Under the pieces are notes generated by a model that worked only from the letters and a program-made list of their open reading frames with translations, made no database searches and had not been told where the DNA came from. From assembly GCF_014217545.1 (NCBI RefSeq), contig NZ_CP043178.1, positions 3,844,001 to 3,908,000 of the forward strand: a DNA stretch of 64,000 bases, read 5' to 3'. This stretch comes from Pseudarthrobacter sp. NBSH8. Its GTDB lineage: Bacteria > Actinomycetota > Actinomycetes > Actinomycetales > Micrococcaceae. This document shows, piece after piece, positions 37,410 to 46,616 of the stretch. Both the position numbers and the translations under genes were made by a program. Every line of letters begins with the position of its first letter. The stretch's first letter is position 1.

Positions 37410-39440
37410 ATGAGCTCCGCCACTGACAGTCCCGCCACGAACCCGCCCGCCACCCATATTCCTGCCACCGACGCCCCGGACGACGACGTCCCCGTCGCGG
37501 CGGCCAATATCGGGTCCGAAGCCACCGCGGCGGATGCCCGCGCCCTTGCTGAAGCCTCCCGCGAGCTCGACTGGGACCGGCCCAGCTTCGCCAAGGGACT
37601 GTACCTGGGGAATTTCGACCTCAGCCTCATCCACCCCTGGCCCAAGGCAAATGCCGATGACGTGGAACGCGGCGAAGCCTTTATGGAACGCCTCACCGCA
37701 TACGCCCGCACCATGTCCGGCCGCATGATTGAACGCGAGGCCAGGATCCCGGACGAGTACCTCCAGGGCCTGGCGGGCCTAGGCGTCTTTGGCATGAAGA
37801 TCCCGCAGGAGTACGGCGGACTCGGCCTGTCCCTGGTCTACTACGGCAGGGCCCTGGCGTTGCTCGGCAGTGTCCACCCGAGCATCGGCGCCCTGATCTC
37901 CGCGCACCAGTCCATCGGTGTCCCCGAGCCCGTGAAGGTCTTCGGCACGCCGGAACAGAAACGCGAGTACCTGCCGCGCTGCGCCGCCGGGGCCATCACC
38001 GCATTCCTCCTGACCGAACCGGACGTTGGCAGCGATCCCGCCCGGATGGGCAGCACCGCCGTCCCCACGGACGACGGCGGGAGTTACGTCCTGGACGGCG
38101 TGAAGCTTTGGACCACCAACGGCGTGATCGCCGAGCTGGTGGTGGTGATGGCCGTGGTGCCGGCCCACACCGATGCGGACGGCACCGAACACAAGGGCGG
38201 CATCAGCGCCTTTGTGGTGGAAATGGACGCCCCCGGCATCACCGTGGAGAACCGCAACACCTTTATGGGACTGCGCGGGATCGAAAACGGCGTCACCCGG
38301 TTCCACCAGGTGCGGGTGCCCGCGGCCAACAGGCTGGGCCGCGAGGGCCAGGGCCTGAAGATCGCGCTCACCACCCTGAACACGGGCCGGCTTTCCCTGC
38401 CTGCGTTGTGCGTGGCGTCCGGCCGCTGGAGCCTGAAGATCGCCCGGGAATGGTCCAACGCCCGCACCCAGTGGGGCCAGCCTGTGGGCAAACACGAGGC
38501 CGTCGGCAAGAAGATCGCCTTCATCGCCGCTTCCGCCTTCGCCCTGGACGCCGTCTTCGAACTGTCCGCGGAACTCGCCGACGCCGGACAGAAGGACGTG
38601 CGGATCGAGGCTGCCCTGGCCAAGCTGTGGTCCTCCGAGATCAGCTACCGGATCGCCGATGAACTGGTCCAGATCCGCGGCGGCCGTGGCTTCGAGACGG
38701 CGGACTCCCTGGAAGCCCGGGGCGAACGCGCGGTTCCGGCCGAGCAGCAGCTGCGCGACCTCCGGATCAACCGGATCTTTGAGGGCTCCTCGGAGATCAT
38801 GAAACTCCTCATCGCCCGGGAAGCCGTGGACGCCCACCTTGCCGCCGCCGGCGACCTTGCGTCCGTGGATGCCAGCCTCCAGGACAAAGCGAGGGCCGCC
38901 GTCGGGGCCTCAGGCTTTTATGCCCGGTGGCTGCCCAAACTCGTGGCCGGCGCCGGAATGGACCCCCGGTCCTACAGCGACTTCGGCAGGCTGGCCAAGC
39001 ATCTGCGCTTTGTGGAGCGGTCCTCGCGCCGGCTGGCCCGCCAGACGTTCTACGGCATGGGTCGCTGGCAGGCGAAGCTGGAGTACAAGCAGGCATTCCT
39101 GGGCCGGGTGGTGGACATCGGCGCCGAGCTGTTCGCCATGGCCGCATGCTGTTCACGGGCCGAGATGATCCTTCGCACCACGCCGGACCATGCCGCCGCT
39201 GCCTACGAACTGGCCGAGGCATACTGCGAGCAGGCCCGAGTCCGGATTGACGAGTACTTTGACCAGCTCTGGCGGAACACCGACGACGGCGACCATATCC
39301 TTTCGCGCAAGGTCCTGGCCGGGGATTACACCTGGCTTGAGGCGGGAGTACTGGATCCGTCGGAAGGCACCGGTCCGTGGATCGCCGATGCCACGCCGGG
39401 TGCGTCAACCAAGGAAAACCTGCACCGGAAGTACCGCTAG
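37410..39440 (+). CDS. Acyl-CoA dehydrogenase
   Basis: 676 residues, long form. N-terminal 55 residues are low-complexity. FAD and substrate motifs: FLLTEPDVGSDPARM, LDGVKLWTTNG, FMGLRGIENGVTRFHQVRVP, and the catalytic-base region RINRIFEGSSEIMK (Glu about 457). The extended C-terminal third resembles very-long-chain/ACAD9-type enzymes. It oxidises acyl-CoA to trans-2-enoyl-CoA and passes electrons to ETF. GGAGA precedes the ATG. Not in an obvious operon. Confidence 0.92.
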   Translation: MSSATDSPATNPPATHIPATDAPDDDVPVAAANIGSEATAADARALAEASRELDWDRPSFAKGLYLGNFDLSLIHPWPKANADDVERGEAFMERLTAYARTMSGRMIEREARIPDEYLQGLAGLGVFGMKIPQEYGGLGLSLVYYGRALALLGSVHPSIGALISAHQSIGVPEPVKVFGTPEQKREYLPRCAAGAITAFLLTEPDVGSDPARMGSTAVPTDDGGSYVLDGVKLWTTNGVIAELVVVMAVVPAHTDADGTEHKGGISAFVVEMDAPGITVENRNTFMGLRGIENGVTRFHQVRVPAANRLGREGQGLKIALTTLNTGRLSLPALCVASGRWSLKIAREWSNARTQWGQPVGKHEAVGKKIAFIAASAFALDAVFELSAELADAGQKDVRIEAALAKLWSSEISYRIADELVQIRGGRGFETADSLEARGERAVPAEQQLRDLRINRIFEGSSEIMKLLIAREAVDAHLAAAGDLASVDASLQDKARAAVGASGFYARWLPKLVAGAGMDPRSYSDFGRLAKHLRFVERSSRRLARQTFYGMGRWQAKLEYKQAFLGRVVDIGAELFAMAACCSRAEMILRTTPDHAAAAYELAEAYCEQARVRIDEYFDQLWRNTDDGDHILSRKVLAGDYTWLEAGVLDPSEGTGPWIADATPGASTKENLHRKYR

Positions 39441-39491
39441 CAACTCATAAGCATCCTTGTTATCGCTGGTCACCAGTGGTTGAGTTGACGC

Positions 39492-40295
39492 ATGAGCAAC
39501 CAAACGGACCCAGAGGACAGATTTCCGCCGACGACGCGGAACGAGAATCTACGGAATGAAACTGCTCGTGACCAAGCCTTCGCCGGTGGTGAGCCCACGC
39601 GCGCCTTCGATCAGTCGCCGGCGCCCTATGCCGAGCCGGACCCTGCCCCTGCAGCCCAAGCGCCGGTGACCGACTCTTCAGTGCTGGATCCGCGCCTGAC
39701 TGACCCGCGCCTGACCGATCAGCAGACGGCCGTGGCCAGGGAAAAGGAACAGTTCGGCGGCATCAAGGTGGGCTCGGCCTTTTTTGGCTGGCTCGCAGCC
39801 ACCGGCATGGCTGTCCTGCTCACAGCCTTTGTGGCCGCAGCCGGAACGGCCGTAGGACTGGCGAACAACACCGACGTGAACGACGCCGTTAACCAGGTAA
39901 CGACGAACGGCGCCGTCGGGCTGGTGGGCATCATTGTCCTACTGGTGATCCTGTTCGTCTCCTATTACTCCGGCGGCTACGTTGCCGGCCGGATGGCCCG
40001 GTTTAACGGCGCCCGGCAGGGTTTTATGGTGTGGATCTGGGCACTGATTGCTGCGGTTGTGATTGCGCTGCTGGGCATCATCGCGGGCCAGCAGTTCAAT
40101 GTCCTGGCCAACCTGAACAGCTTCCCGCGAATCCCCATCAACGAAGGCGAACTGACCCTCACCAGCATCATTGCCGCCGTCGTGGTGGCGCTGGTCGCGC
40201 TGGTGGGTGCCGTGCTCGGCGGTCTGGCGGGCATGCACTTCCACCGCAAGGTGGACCGGGCCGGCTTTACCCCGGACGAAACGTACAGCGGCTGA
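39492..40295 (+). CDS. Multi-pass membrane protein, unknown function
   Basis: 267 residues. First 95 residues are polar and Pro/Asp-rich, with a short repeat (LDPRLTDPRLTDQQT). Four hydrophobic helices follow (about 98-120, 142-160, 178-200, 222-245), with a glycine-rich YYSGGYVAGRMARFNGARQG loop that recalls glycine-zipper proteins. Probably cytoplasmic membrane. No recognised family beyond this. Confidence 0.75.
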   Translation: MSNQTDPEDRFPPTTRNENLRNETARDQAFAGGEPTRAFDQSPAPYAEPDPAPAAQAPVTDSSVLDPRLTDPRLTDQQTAVAREKEQFGGIKVGSAFFGWLAATGMAVLLTAFVAAAGTAVGLANNTDVNDAVNQVTTNGAVGLVGIIVLLVILFVSYYSGGYVAGRMARFNGARQGFMVWIWALIAAVVIALLGIIAGQQFNVLANLNSFPRIPINEGELTLTSIIAAVVVALVALVGAVLGGLAGMHFHRKVDRAGFTPDETYSG

Positions 40296-40367
40296 GCCTT
40301 AGGAGGCCGACCGCTCGCGGGTGGTGAGCATGGGGGGGTTCTCACCTGACGCGACGCAACAGGGCAG

Positions 40368-40769
40368 TCAGGCGAGCATCACGGCGTCGACGTAGTACCA
40401 GTGGCGGTTTTGCCGGACAAAACGGCTGGTTTCGTGGTGGACTCCACGTTCGCCGTCGTGCCGGTAGTGAGCCTTGAACTCCACGGTTCCCTCAGTATCC
40501 AACGGGCCGCCGCGGCTTGTGGACAGGATGTCCAGGCGGCGCCACTCCATGGCCGGGTCCAGCTCCAGATCCGAAGGCGCGGCATCCGGGTGCCAGGTTT
40601 TTCGGAGGTATTCGGTGTCCAGCAGGACGAACGCGCTGTAGCGGGAGCGCATCAGCTGCTCCGCCGTGGCCGCGTGGGCCCCGCCACCATGGAACCGCCC
40701 GCAGCAGTCCGCGTAAGACTCGCCGGACAGGCAAACGCACGGGCCGTCGTTGATCGGGTTCTCGGGCAT
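40368..40769 (-). CDS. YchJ/SEC-C motif protein (UPF0225)
   Basis: 133 residues. Zinc-type SEC-C motif near the N-terminus CVCLSGESYADCCGRFHGGG, followed by the NTF2-like YchJ fold (EQLMRSRYSAFVLLDTEYLR and HETSRFVRQNRHWYYVDAVM). ATG at 40769 is preceded by AGGAG; a longer frame upstream is not supported. Molecular role unknown. Convergent with the preceding membrane gene. Confidence 0.9.
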   Translation of the reverse strand: MPENPINDGPCVCLSGESYADCCGRFHGGGAHAATAEQLMRSRYSAFVLLDTEYLRKTWHPDAAPSDLELDPAMEWRRLDILSTSRGGPLDTEGTVEFKAHYRHDGERGVHHETSRFVRQNRHWYYVDAVMLA

Positions 40770-40999
40770 GGCGCTCCTGTCTCGGGTGTCCGGACCGTTT
40801 TCCGGCGGCCTCGTGGATTCCTTTCGACTATAGGGCTCAGCCGGTGTTGTCATTTCCGGTAACAGCTTCGAAACAACCTCGGACGAACCCCGCCCGGAGC
40901 CCGCCGGACGGAAAAATAGTCCGTAAGGTGGTAGGGGGCTGTTGCCCGTGGTGATGAGTGCCGGGACGGACTCCGCCGCCGGCAGAGAGGAGAGATGAC

Positions 41000-41764
41000 A
41001 TGGGAGATTCAACGACGATCGCTCTCAACCTGACTTTTTTCGGCACGCTCGGCCTGGCGTTCCTGATGTTCCTGGGCCTGTTCCTGCTGGCTGTCATCAC
41101 CTTGCTGCTTGCCGGCGTCGGGCGGCTGTTTGTCCTGACCGCGATGGCCTTTTTCGGGAGGCTCCCGAACAACGAAACCCTCCCCCTGATCCGGCTGACC
41201 GGCGAGCCCGGGCCGCCGTCGGACGCCCCTCTTGCAACGCACGACGGCGGCGCTGCCGTGGCCGTAGTGAGCACACCGCGCGAGTGGCGCAAGGCCCTTC
41301 GGGACGGGCGCAATTTGCTGAAACCCTCCGAATTCCGGCCCCGCTTCCACCATGCGGTGGTGCACCACCCGATGCTTACCGCGGCCCGCAAGGAGCCGCC
41401 GGTTCTTGCCGAGGACTGGGCCGCGGCGGTGGCCGAGGCGGATGCCCGGGCCATGGCGCGCGCCCGTGCGGCCGTCCCCGAAATCAAGATCTCGGTGCGT
41501 GATCTTCCCGGCCCCTCCGTTCCCGCAGCGAAGGTAGAGGCGGTGGCTCCGCTGGTGGAGTCGGCGCTGCATCAGGACAACCCTGGACCCGACAACGCCA
41601 ACCGCGACAACCTCACCCGTGAGGCCGCCGTCATTGGGGCCGCCCGCTCGTTCACGAAGCCGCGCGTCCCCGCACCGCTGTCCCTGCTGGATACCGGATC
41701 GCTGGTGTCGCTGTCCGGCCACGCGAAGGTCTTCAAGGCCAAACTGCCTGCCGACCGACGCTAG
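41000..41764 (+). CDS. Membrane-anchored protein, unknown function
   Basis: 254 residues: two hydrophobic helices (about 10-55: LTFFGTLGLAFLMFLGLFLL and AVITLLLAGVGRLFVLTAMA) then a 200-residue cytosolic region rich in Ala, Pro, Arg and Asp with no recognised domain. AGAGGAG lies about eight bases before ATG 41000. The arrangement resembles the small protein at 37044-37346. Confidence 0.7.
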   Translation: MGDSTTIALNLTFFGTLGLAFLMFLGLFLLAVITLLLAGVGRLFVLTAMAFFGRLPNNETLPLIRLTGEPGPPSDAPLATHDGGAAVAVVSTPREWRKALRDGRNLLKPSEFRPRFHHAVVHHPMLTAARKEPPVLAEDWAAAVAEADARAMARARAAVPEIKISVRDLPGPSVPAAKVEAVAPLVESALHQDNPGPDNANRDNLTREAAVIGAARSFTKPRVPAPLSLLDTGSLVSLSGHAKVFKAKLPADRR

Positions 41765-42090
41765 GACCGCGCGGCGTCCGGGCGTCACAAACCGTCACTG
41801 CTCCGGCCCGCGTTACCCCCTGCTACTAAAAGCGAAGCACCGTGGCGCTTTCCTGCGGCGCTGCACCGAATTTGTGTAGGTCGTGTCGATCCACAACAAT
41901 CCTCGCGGGAAATCGATCGTGAGGAACCGGGATGCGCCTCAACTGCGGCACCTCACCCACGCAGTTCGTGGAGTGCCGTCTCTCGAGTACGCGGAACTCC
42001 GCCGCCGCGGAGCGCGGGGGCCGCCGAACCGGCGTCGGACATTCCGGAAAGCCCTTACCCTGAGCAACTATCTCGGCTAACGTGGAAACC
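41765..42090. other. Gap with no recognised gene
   Basis: About 325 bases before the aldo/keto reductase. No gene, RNA or strong hairpin was recognised; short frames here look non-coding. Confidence 0.5.
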
Positions 42091-43095
42091 ATGGAATTCA
42101 GATACCTCGGAAACAGCGGCTTCAAAGTCTCGGAAATCACGTTCGGCAACTGGCTGACGCACGGCTCACAGGTGGAGAATGATGTCGCCACCCAGTGCGT
42201 GCGGGCCGCGCTCGACGCCGGCATCAGCACCTTCGACACCGCGGACGTCTACGCCAACACCGCCGCGGAAACCGTCCTCGGCGAGGCGCTGAAGGGCGAG
42301 CGCCGGGAGTCCCTGGAGATCTTCACGAAGGTCTTCGGCCCCACCGGGCCCAAGGGCAAAAATGATCTGGGCCTGTCCCGTAAGCACATCATGGAGTCCA
42401 TCAACGGCTCGCTCAGCAGGCTGCAGACGGACTACGTGGACCTCTACCAGGCCCACCGATACGACTTCGAGACGCCGCTGGAAGAGACCATGCAGGCGTT
42501 CGCGGACATCGTGCGGCAGGGCAAAGCGTTGTACATCGGCGTCAGCGAGTGGACGGCGGAGCAGCTCCGCGCCGGCCACGCACTGTCCAAGGAACTGGGC
42601 TTCCAGCTGATCTCCAACCAGCCGCAGTACAACATGCTGTGGCGCGTCATCGAGGCGGAGGTGGTGCCGGCATCCGAAGAGTTGGGTGTCTCCCAGATTG
42701 TCTGGTCCCCGATGGGGCAGGGCGTGCTGAGCGGCAAATACCTGCCCGGCCAGCCTGCACCGGCGGGCAGCCGTGCCACGGATGACAAGGGCGGCGCCAG
42801 GATGATCGAGCGCTGGATGCGTGACGACGTCCTGGCCGGCGTCCAGGACCTCAAGCCGATCGCCGCCGAAGCCGGGCTCTCCATGCCCCAGCTCGCGGTG
42901 GCCTGGGTGCTGCAGAACCCGAACGTTGCCTCGGCCATAGTGGGCGCTTCCCGCCCTGAGCAGATCGCTGACAGCGTTGCCGCCGCGGGTGTGGTCCTAG
43001 AGCCGGAGACGATGAAGAAGATCGACGACGTCATCGGCTCACTCGCCGAACGCGATCCGGCGCACACCAAGTCCCCCGCCGCCCGCGAAGCCTAG
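42091..43095 (+). CDS. Aldo/keto reductase
   Basis: 334 residues, Kv-beta/YhdN-like. Catalytic tetrad: Asp and Tyr in FDTADVYANTAAE, Lys in EIFTKVFGP, His in LYQAHRYDFETP. NADPH-binding region near the C-terminus: SAIVGASRPEQIADS. It reduces carbonyl substrates with NADPH; the true substrate is unknown. ATG 42091 gives the family N-terminus MEFRYLGNSGFKVSEITFG; GTG 42082 is a less likely alternative. Confidence 0.93.
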   Translation: MEFRYLGNSGFKVSEITFGNWLTHGSQVENDVATQCVRAALDAGISTFDTADVYANTAAETVLGEALKGERRESLEIFTKVFGPTGPKGKNDLGLSRKHIMESINGSLSRLQTDYVDLYQAHRYDFETPLEETMQAFADIVRQGKALYIGVSEWTAEQLRAGHALSKELGFQLISNQPQYNMLWRVIEAEVVPASEELGVSQIVWSPMGQGVLSGKYLPGQPAPAGSRATDDKGGARMIERWMRDDVLAGVQDLKPIAAEAGLSMPQLAVAWVLQNPNVASAIVGASRPEQIADSVAAAGVVLEPETMKKIDDVIGSLAERDPAHTKSPAAREA

Positions 43096-43109
43096 GAACT
43101 CCCTCCCCT

Positions 43110-43174
43110 GGAGTTTTTGTCCAGATAATGGCCGGAAAACACACGAACGGCCCCATTATCTGGACAAAAACTCC
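43110..43174. repeat. Long perfect inverted repeat
   Basis: Two perfect 22-bp arms (43110-43131 and 43153-43174) containing GTTTTTGTCCAGATAATGG and its complement, around a 21-base centre with CCG/CGG pairing. It begins 15 bases past the aldo/keto reductase stop. Could act as a two-way terminator or be a small non-autonomous element. The remaining gap to 43398 shows nothing recognised. Confidence 0.85.
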
Positions 43175-43398
43175 GGGCTGGGCGGGGTGAGCTGCGGTAA
43201 CCTCGGTAGCTGCGGCTCCGCAGGCCCTCTTGCGCGCACCGGCACTACGACGTCCTCACCGCGATCGAAGCCGGCGACGCCACGCTGCACGGAAGTCATC
43301 CACTGTCCTGGGTTCTTAAGGATTCCTTAAAGGAGGCGGGGCAGAGTTGTCTGTGGGCGGCTAACTGGCCACCTGCAGATGCCTAACGGGAGTCCTTG

Positions 43399-44175
43399 AT
43401 GCCAGACGCCGTCCATACCCGAGCGTTAGCAGCGGGTCCTCCTTCAGCGGATCACGGAAACGACAGTCTGCGGGAGCGCCAAACCCAGCTCCTGGCGCTG
43501 CCCCAAGCACCGCATTGGCTGGCGACGGCGCTGCTCCTGGCCACCGCCGTCGTCGCACTTGGCCTGACGGTGCAGCTCATTACCGGTGCCAGCACCGGCG
43601 AACTGGGCGTAGATCAGGACATCAGCCGGCACCACGTGGCCCTGCTCACCGGTGTGGCCATGGCCCTGAACCTGCTCTTCGGTCCCGCAGCCGGGGTGCT
43701 GGCGATCGGCGCCGTCGCGTTGTTCCTGTTGGTTGCCCGCCGGGCGCCCGTGAACGCAGTCGCGTTCAGTCTGATGGCGTCCTCGGGGTGGGTGGCGAGC
43801 GAACTTTTCAAGCTTCTGATCAAGAGGCAACGTCCCGATCCCACCCTGCTGTTCGACCCGTTGGCCCCGGAAATCGGTTCCGGCAGTTTCCCCAGCGGCC
43901 ACGTTACTTTTGCCGTGACTCTTGCCTTTGCAGTGTATTTCCTGGCCAGGGGGACGCGCTGGTCAAAATTCGCGGCCGTTGGTGGTGTTGTGGTGACCGT
44001 GGTTGTGGCGTGGTCCAGGCTGTACATCGGCGTCCACTACCCCTCCGATGTCTTGGGTTCGCTGCTTGCCGGCAGCATGGCCGTGATCCTTACGGCGGGG
44101 CTGTGGAACAGGCTCGCACCCATCGCCTGGCGGCGGCTGCAAGGCAACGCAGCAGCCCGGCGGTTCCTGACCTAA
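43399..44175 (+). CDS. PAP2 family phosphatase
   Basis: 258 residues, about six helices. The three-part phosphatase signature is visible: KLLIKRQRPDP, SFPSGHVT, and SRLYIGVHYPSDVLGS. It removes phosphate from lipid phosphates (phosphatidic acid, undecaprenyl diphosphate or similar) at the membrane. GGGAG precedes ATG by about six bases. First gene of a four-gene operon with DedA, a response regulator and a sensor kinase. Confidence 0.92.
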   Translation: MPDAVHTRALAAGPPSADHGNDSLRERQTQLLALPQAPHWLATALLLATAVVALGLTVQLITGASTGELGVDQDISRHHVALLTGVAMALNLLFGPAAGVLAIGAVALFLLVARRAPVNAVAFSLMASSGWVASELFKLLIKRQRPDPTLLFDPLAPEIGSGSFPSGHVTFAVTLAFAVYFLARGTRWSKFAAVGGVVVTVVVAWSRLYIGVHYPSDVLGSLLAGSMAVILTAGLWNRLAPIAWRRLQGNAAARRFLT

Positions 44176-44185
44176 GAAAGGCGTC

Positions 44186-44917
44186 ATGCAGACATTTCAT
44201 GCACTGGCCACAGTTGCGGGTTCGGCCGCGGCTTCCTCACCGCTCGATCCTGCGGGACTGCTCCACGGCCTCGGACCGGCCGCGCTGGCCGTCATCGCCG
44301 GGATGGTCTTCATCGAATCCGGCGTCCTGTTCCCGTTCCTGCCTGGAGACTCGCTGCTGTTCACGGCCGGCCTCCTCCACCAGCAGCTGAACGTGTCGCT
44401 TCCTGTGCTGATCGGCGTCGTCGCAGCAGCCTCGGTGGCCGGGGACCAGGTGGGGTACACGCTTGGCCGGAAGTTTGGGCGCCGGTGGTTCAAGGACGAC
44501 GCCCGGATCTTCAAGTCCTCGCACCTGGCTCAAACGGAGGAGTTCTTCCGTCGCCATGGCGGCTCCGCGGTGGTGCTGGCCCGGTTTGTGCCGATCATCA
44601 GGACCTACGCCCCGCTTGCCGCCGGCATCGCGCACTACACCTACCGGAAATTCACGCTATGGAACATCCTGGGCGCCGTGGCCTGGTCTTTGTCCGTGAT
44701 CCTGCTGGGGTCTTGGCTGGGGCACTTTGACATCATCGCCAACAACATCGACCTCATCGCCGTCGCCATGGTCCTGGTCTCGGTCATCCCGTGGGGCATC
44801 GAGTTCCTCAAGCGCCGACGGAACCGGGGAAGCGCCGACAGCGAACGCGCGGGCGAAAGCGCCGACAGCGAACGCGCGGGCGAAGACCCCGTGAAAGAGC
44901 TGGCCACGGAAGAATAG
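44186..44917 (+). CDS. DedA family membrane protein
   Basis: 243 residues. DedA/SNARE-associated fold: FIESGVLFPFLPGDSLLFTA, GDQVGYTLGRKFGRR, and RFVPIIRTYAPLAAGI, with about five helices. DedA proteins flip phospholipids or undecaprenyl phosphate. The C-terminal tail carries two SADSERAGE repeats. Starts 10 bases after the PAP2 gene. AAGGCG lies shortly before the start. Confidence 0.93.
   Translation: MQTFHALATVAGSAAASSPLDPAGLLHGLGPAALAVIAGMVFIESGVLFPFLPGDSLLFTAGLLHQQLNVSLPVLIGVVAAASVAGDQVGYTLGRKFGRRWFKDDARIFKSSHLAQTEEFFRRHGGSAVVLARFVPIIRTYAPLAAGIAHYTYRKFTLWNILGAVAWSLSVILLGSWLGHFDIIANNIDLIAVAMVLVSVIPWGIEFLKRRRNRGSADSERAGESADSERAGEDPVKELATEE
44831..44884 (+). repeat. 27-bp in-frame tandem duplication in dedA
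   Basis: Two identical 27-bp units (44831-44857, 44858-44884) encode the duplicated SADSERAGE peptide in the cytosolic tail of DedA. Probably slippage. Confidence 0.9.
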
Positions 44918-44921
44918 CCCC

Positions 44922-45596
44922 ATGACAACAGATGCCCGGCCGTCCGTGCTCCTGGTCGAGGATGATCCGGTCCTGGGGCCGCTTATCGCCGAGCTACTGG
45001 AAGGCGACTACCGGATCAGGCTGGTTACCAACGGGAAATGCGGCCTGAGCGTAGGCCTCGGAGAACCCTGGGACGTGCTGGTGATCGACCGCGGCCTGCC
45101 GGACCTCGATGGCATTGCCCTCATTGCCGCGCTGCGGGACAAGGGAATTTCGACGCCGGTCCTGATCCTTACTGCACTCGGGGGAACGGATGAGAAAGTC
45201 CGCGGCCTCGACGCCGGCGCCAACGACTACATGACCAAACCCTTCGACGCCGGGGAGCTTGCCGCACGCCTGCGTGCCCTGACCCGGACCTACACCCCTG
45301 CGCCGCAAACGGTTGGTATCGGCGACTGGGAACTGGACGCCGTCGCCCGCTCAGTCCGATCTGTCTACGGACCGCTGGTAACGCTGACCGCGAAGGAGTG
45401 TGACCTGCTGGCCGCCCTGGCTACGGAGCCGGACCGGGTGTTCAGCCGCGACGACCTCATCCGGGCCGTTTTCCCTCCCAGCGACCAGCCAAGCGTTATC
45501 GATACATACGTCCACCACCTTCGACGCAAGATTTCAAAGAACGTGATCCGCACGGTCCACGGCGTGGGGTACCAGATCGGGGACGGCCATGAATGA
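44922..45596 (+). CDS. OmpR-family response regulator
   Basis: 224 residues. Receiver domain with acidic pair VEDD, phospho-acceptor Asp56 in VIDRGLPDLDG, Thr in LILTALGG and Lys in MTKPFDAG. C-terminal winged helix: PSVIDTYVHHLRRKI and VHGVGYQIG. Starts four bases after dedA and overlaps the kinase gene by 8 bases. It probably controls its own operon and membrane-lipid functions. Confidence 0.95.
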   Translation: MTTDARPSVLLVEDDPVLGPLIAELLEGDYRIRLVTNGKCGLSVGLGEPWDVLVIDRGLPDLDGIALIAALRDKGISTPVLILTALGGTDEKVRGLDAGANDYMTKPFDAGELAARLRALTRTYTPAPQTVGIGDWELDAVARSVRSVYGPLVTLTAKECDLLAALATEPDRVFSRDDLIRAVFPPSDQPSVIDTYVHHLRRKISKNVIRTVHGVGYQIGDGHE

Positions 45597-46587
45597 GAAT
45601 ACTGCGGTTGCCGCGGATCCGGACCGGGCCACTCTGCGCAAGGCGTCGCTCAGGATCGCGGTGCGGATCACTCTGGCCTGTGCGGTGATGGTCCTCTGCC
45701 TCCTTGCGGGCGCCGCTGTGTACTTGATGAATCAGCTCTCCCACCCGGAGGTGGCCGGCAACCCGAACCCTGCGGCGGAATACGCTTACCTCGACTACAA
45801 AGACCTCCTCAAGGCCCTTGTCATCGTCGGGGCAGCGGGCATCGTCCTTGCCGGCGTGATCGGCTGGCTCAGTGCCCGCAGCGCCATCCGCCCCTTAGGC
45901 GAGGCAATGGCCCTGCAGCGCCGGTTCGTGCAGGACGCGAGCCACGAACTGCGCACGCCATTGGCAATACTGGACGCACGCATCCAGCTTGCACAGCGTG
46001 ATGCGCCACCTGATTCGAAACCGGGCCAGGCCTTGGCACGAATCCGGGACGACACCTCAACGTTGACAGCGATCGTCAACGAGTTGCTCCTGGCCGCAAC
46101 GGGCAGCGCGGCCGAGAGTCTCACAGAACCCGTGGACGTCGCCGAGGTTACGGCATCGGTTGCCGATAGCCTCCGCCAAATCGTCCACGAAGCGGGCGTC
46201 GGCCTGAAAGTCACCAGCGGGGGCCGGACGCTGGCCCGAATCGATCCGAACAGCCTCCGCCGGGCCATCCTTGCCCTGGTGGATAACGCCCTCGCACATA
46301 CGCCGCCGGGAGGGACGATCGTCCTTGCTACGGCACGGACCCCACGCAGCGCCGTGATCACCGTGACCGATACCGGGAACGGGATCACCGGCGTCGAGCG
46401 GGACAGAATCTTTGAACGGTTTGTGCGGACGCCCCGCCTGGACCGGGCCCCTGGGCACAGGAGTTTCGGCATCGGACTGGCCCTGGTACGCGATGTGGTG
46501 ACCCGTGCAGGTGGGACCGTTGAGATCGCCGGCACGGGCCCCCAGGGAACCACCATGAAAATCAACCTTCCGCTGACCAGCGACTGA
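45589..46587 (+). CDS. Sensor histidine kinase
   Basis: 332 residues. Two transmembrane helices (about 23-47 and 74-96) with a short extracellular loop of about 25 residues, so sensing is probably at or in the membrane. H-box FVQDASHELRTPLA (His about 119), N-box DNALAHTPPGG, G1 VTDTGNGI, and G2 FGIGLALVRDVV. Partner of the response regulator upstream. Confidence 0.95.
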   Translation: MNENTAVAADPDRATLRKASLRIAVRITLACAVMVLCLLAGAAVYLMNQLSHPEVAGNPNPAAEYAYLDYKDLLKALVIVGAAGIVLAGVIGWLSARSAIRPLGEAMALQRRFVQDASHELRTPLAILDARIQLAQRDAPPDSKPGQALARIRDDTSTLTAIVNELLLAATGSAAESLTEPVDVAEVTASVADSLRQIVHEAGVGLKVTSGGRTLARIDPNSLRRAILALVDNALAHTPPGGTIVLATARTPRSAVITVTDTGNGITGVERDRIFERFVRTPRLDRAPGHRSFGIGLALVRDVVTRAGGTVEIAGTGPQGTTMKINLPLTSD

Positions 46588-46616
46588 CCCGCGACGCCGT
46601 ATACTCGGTGCCAGCC

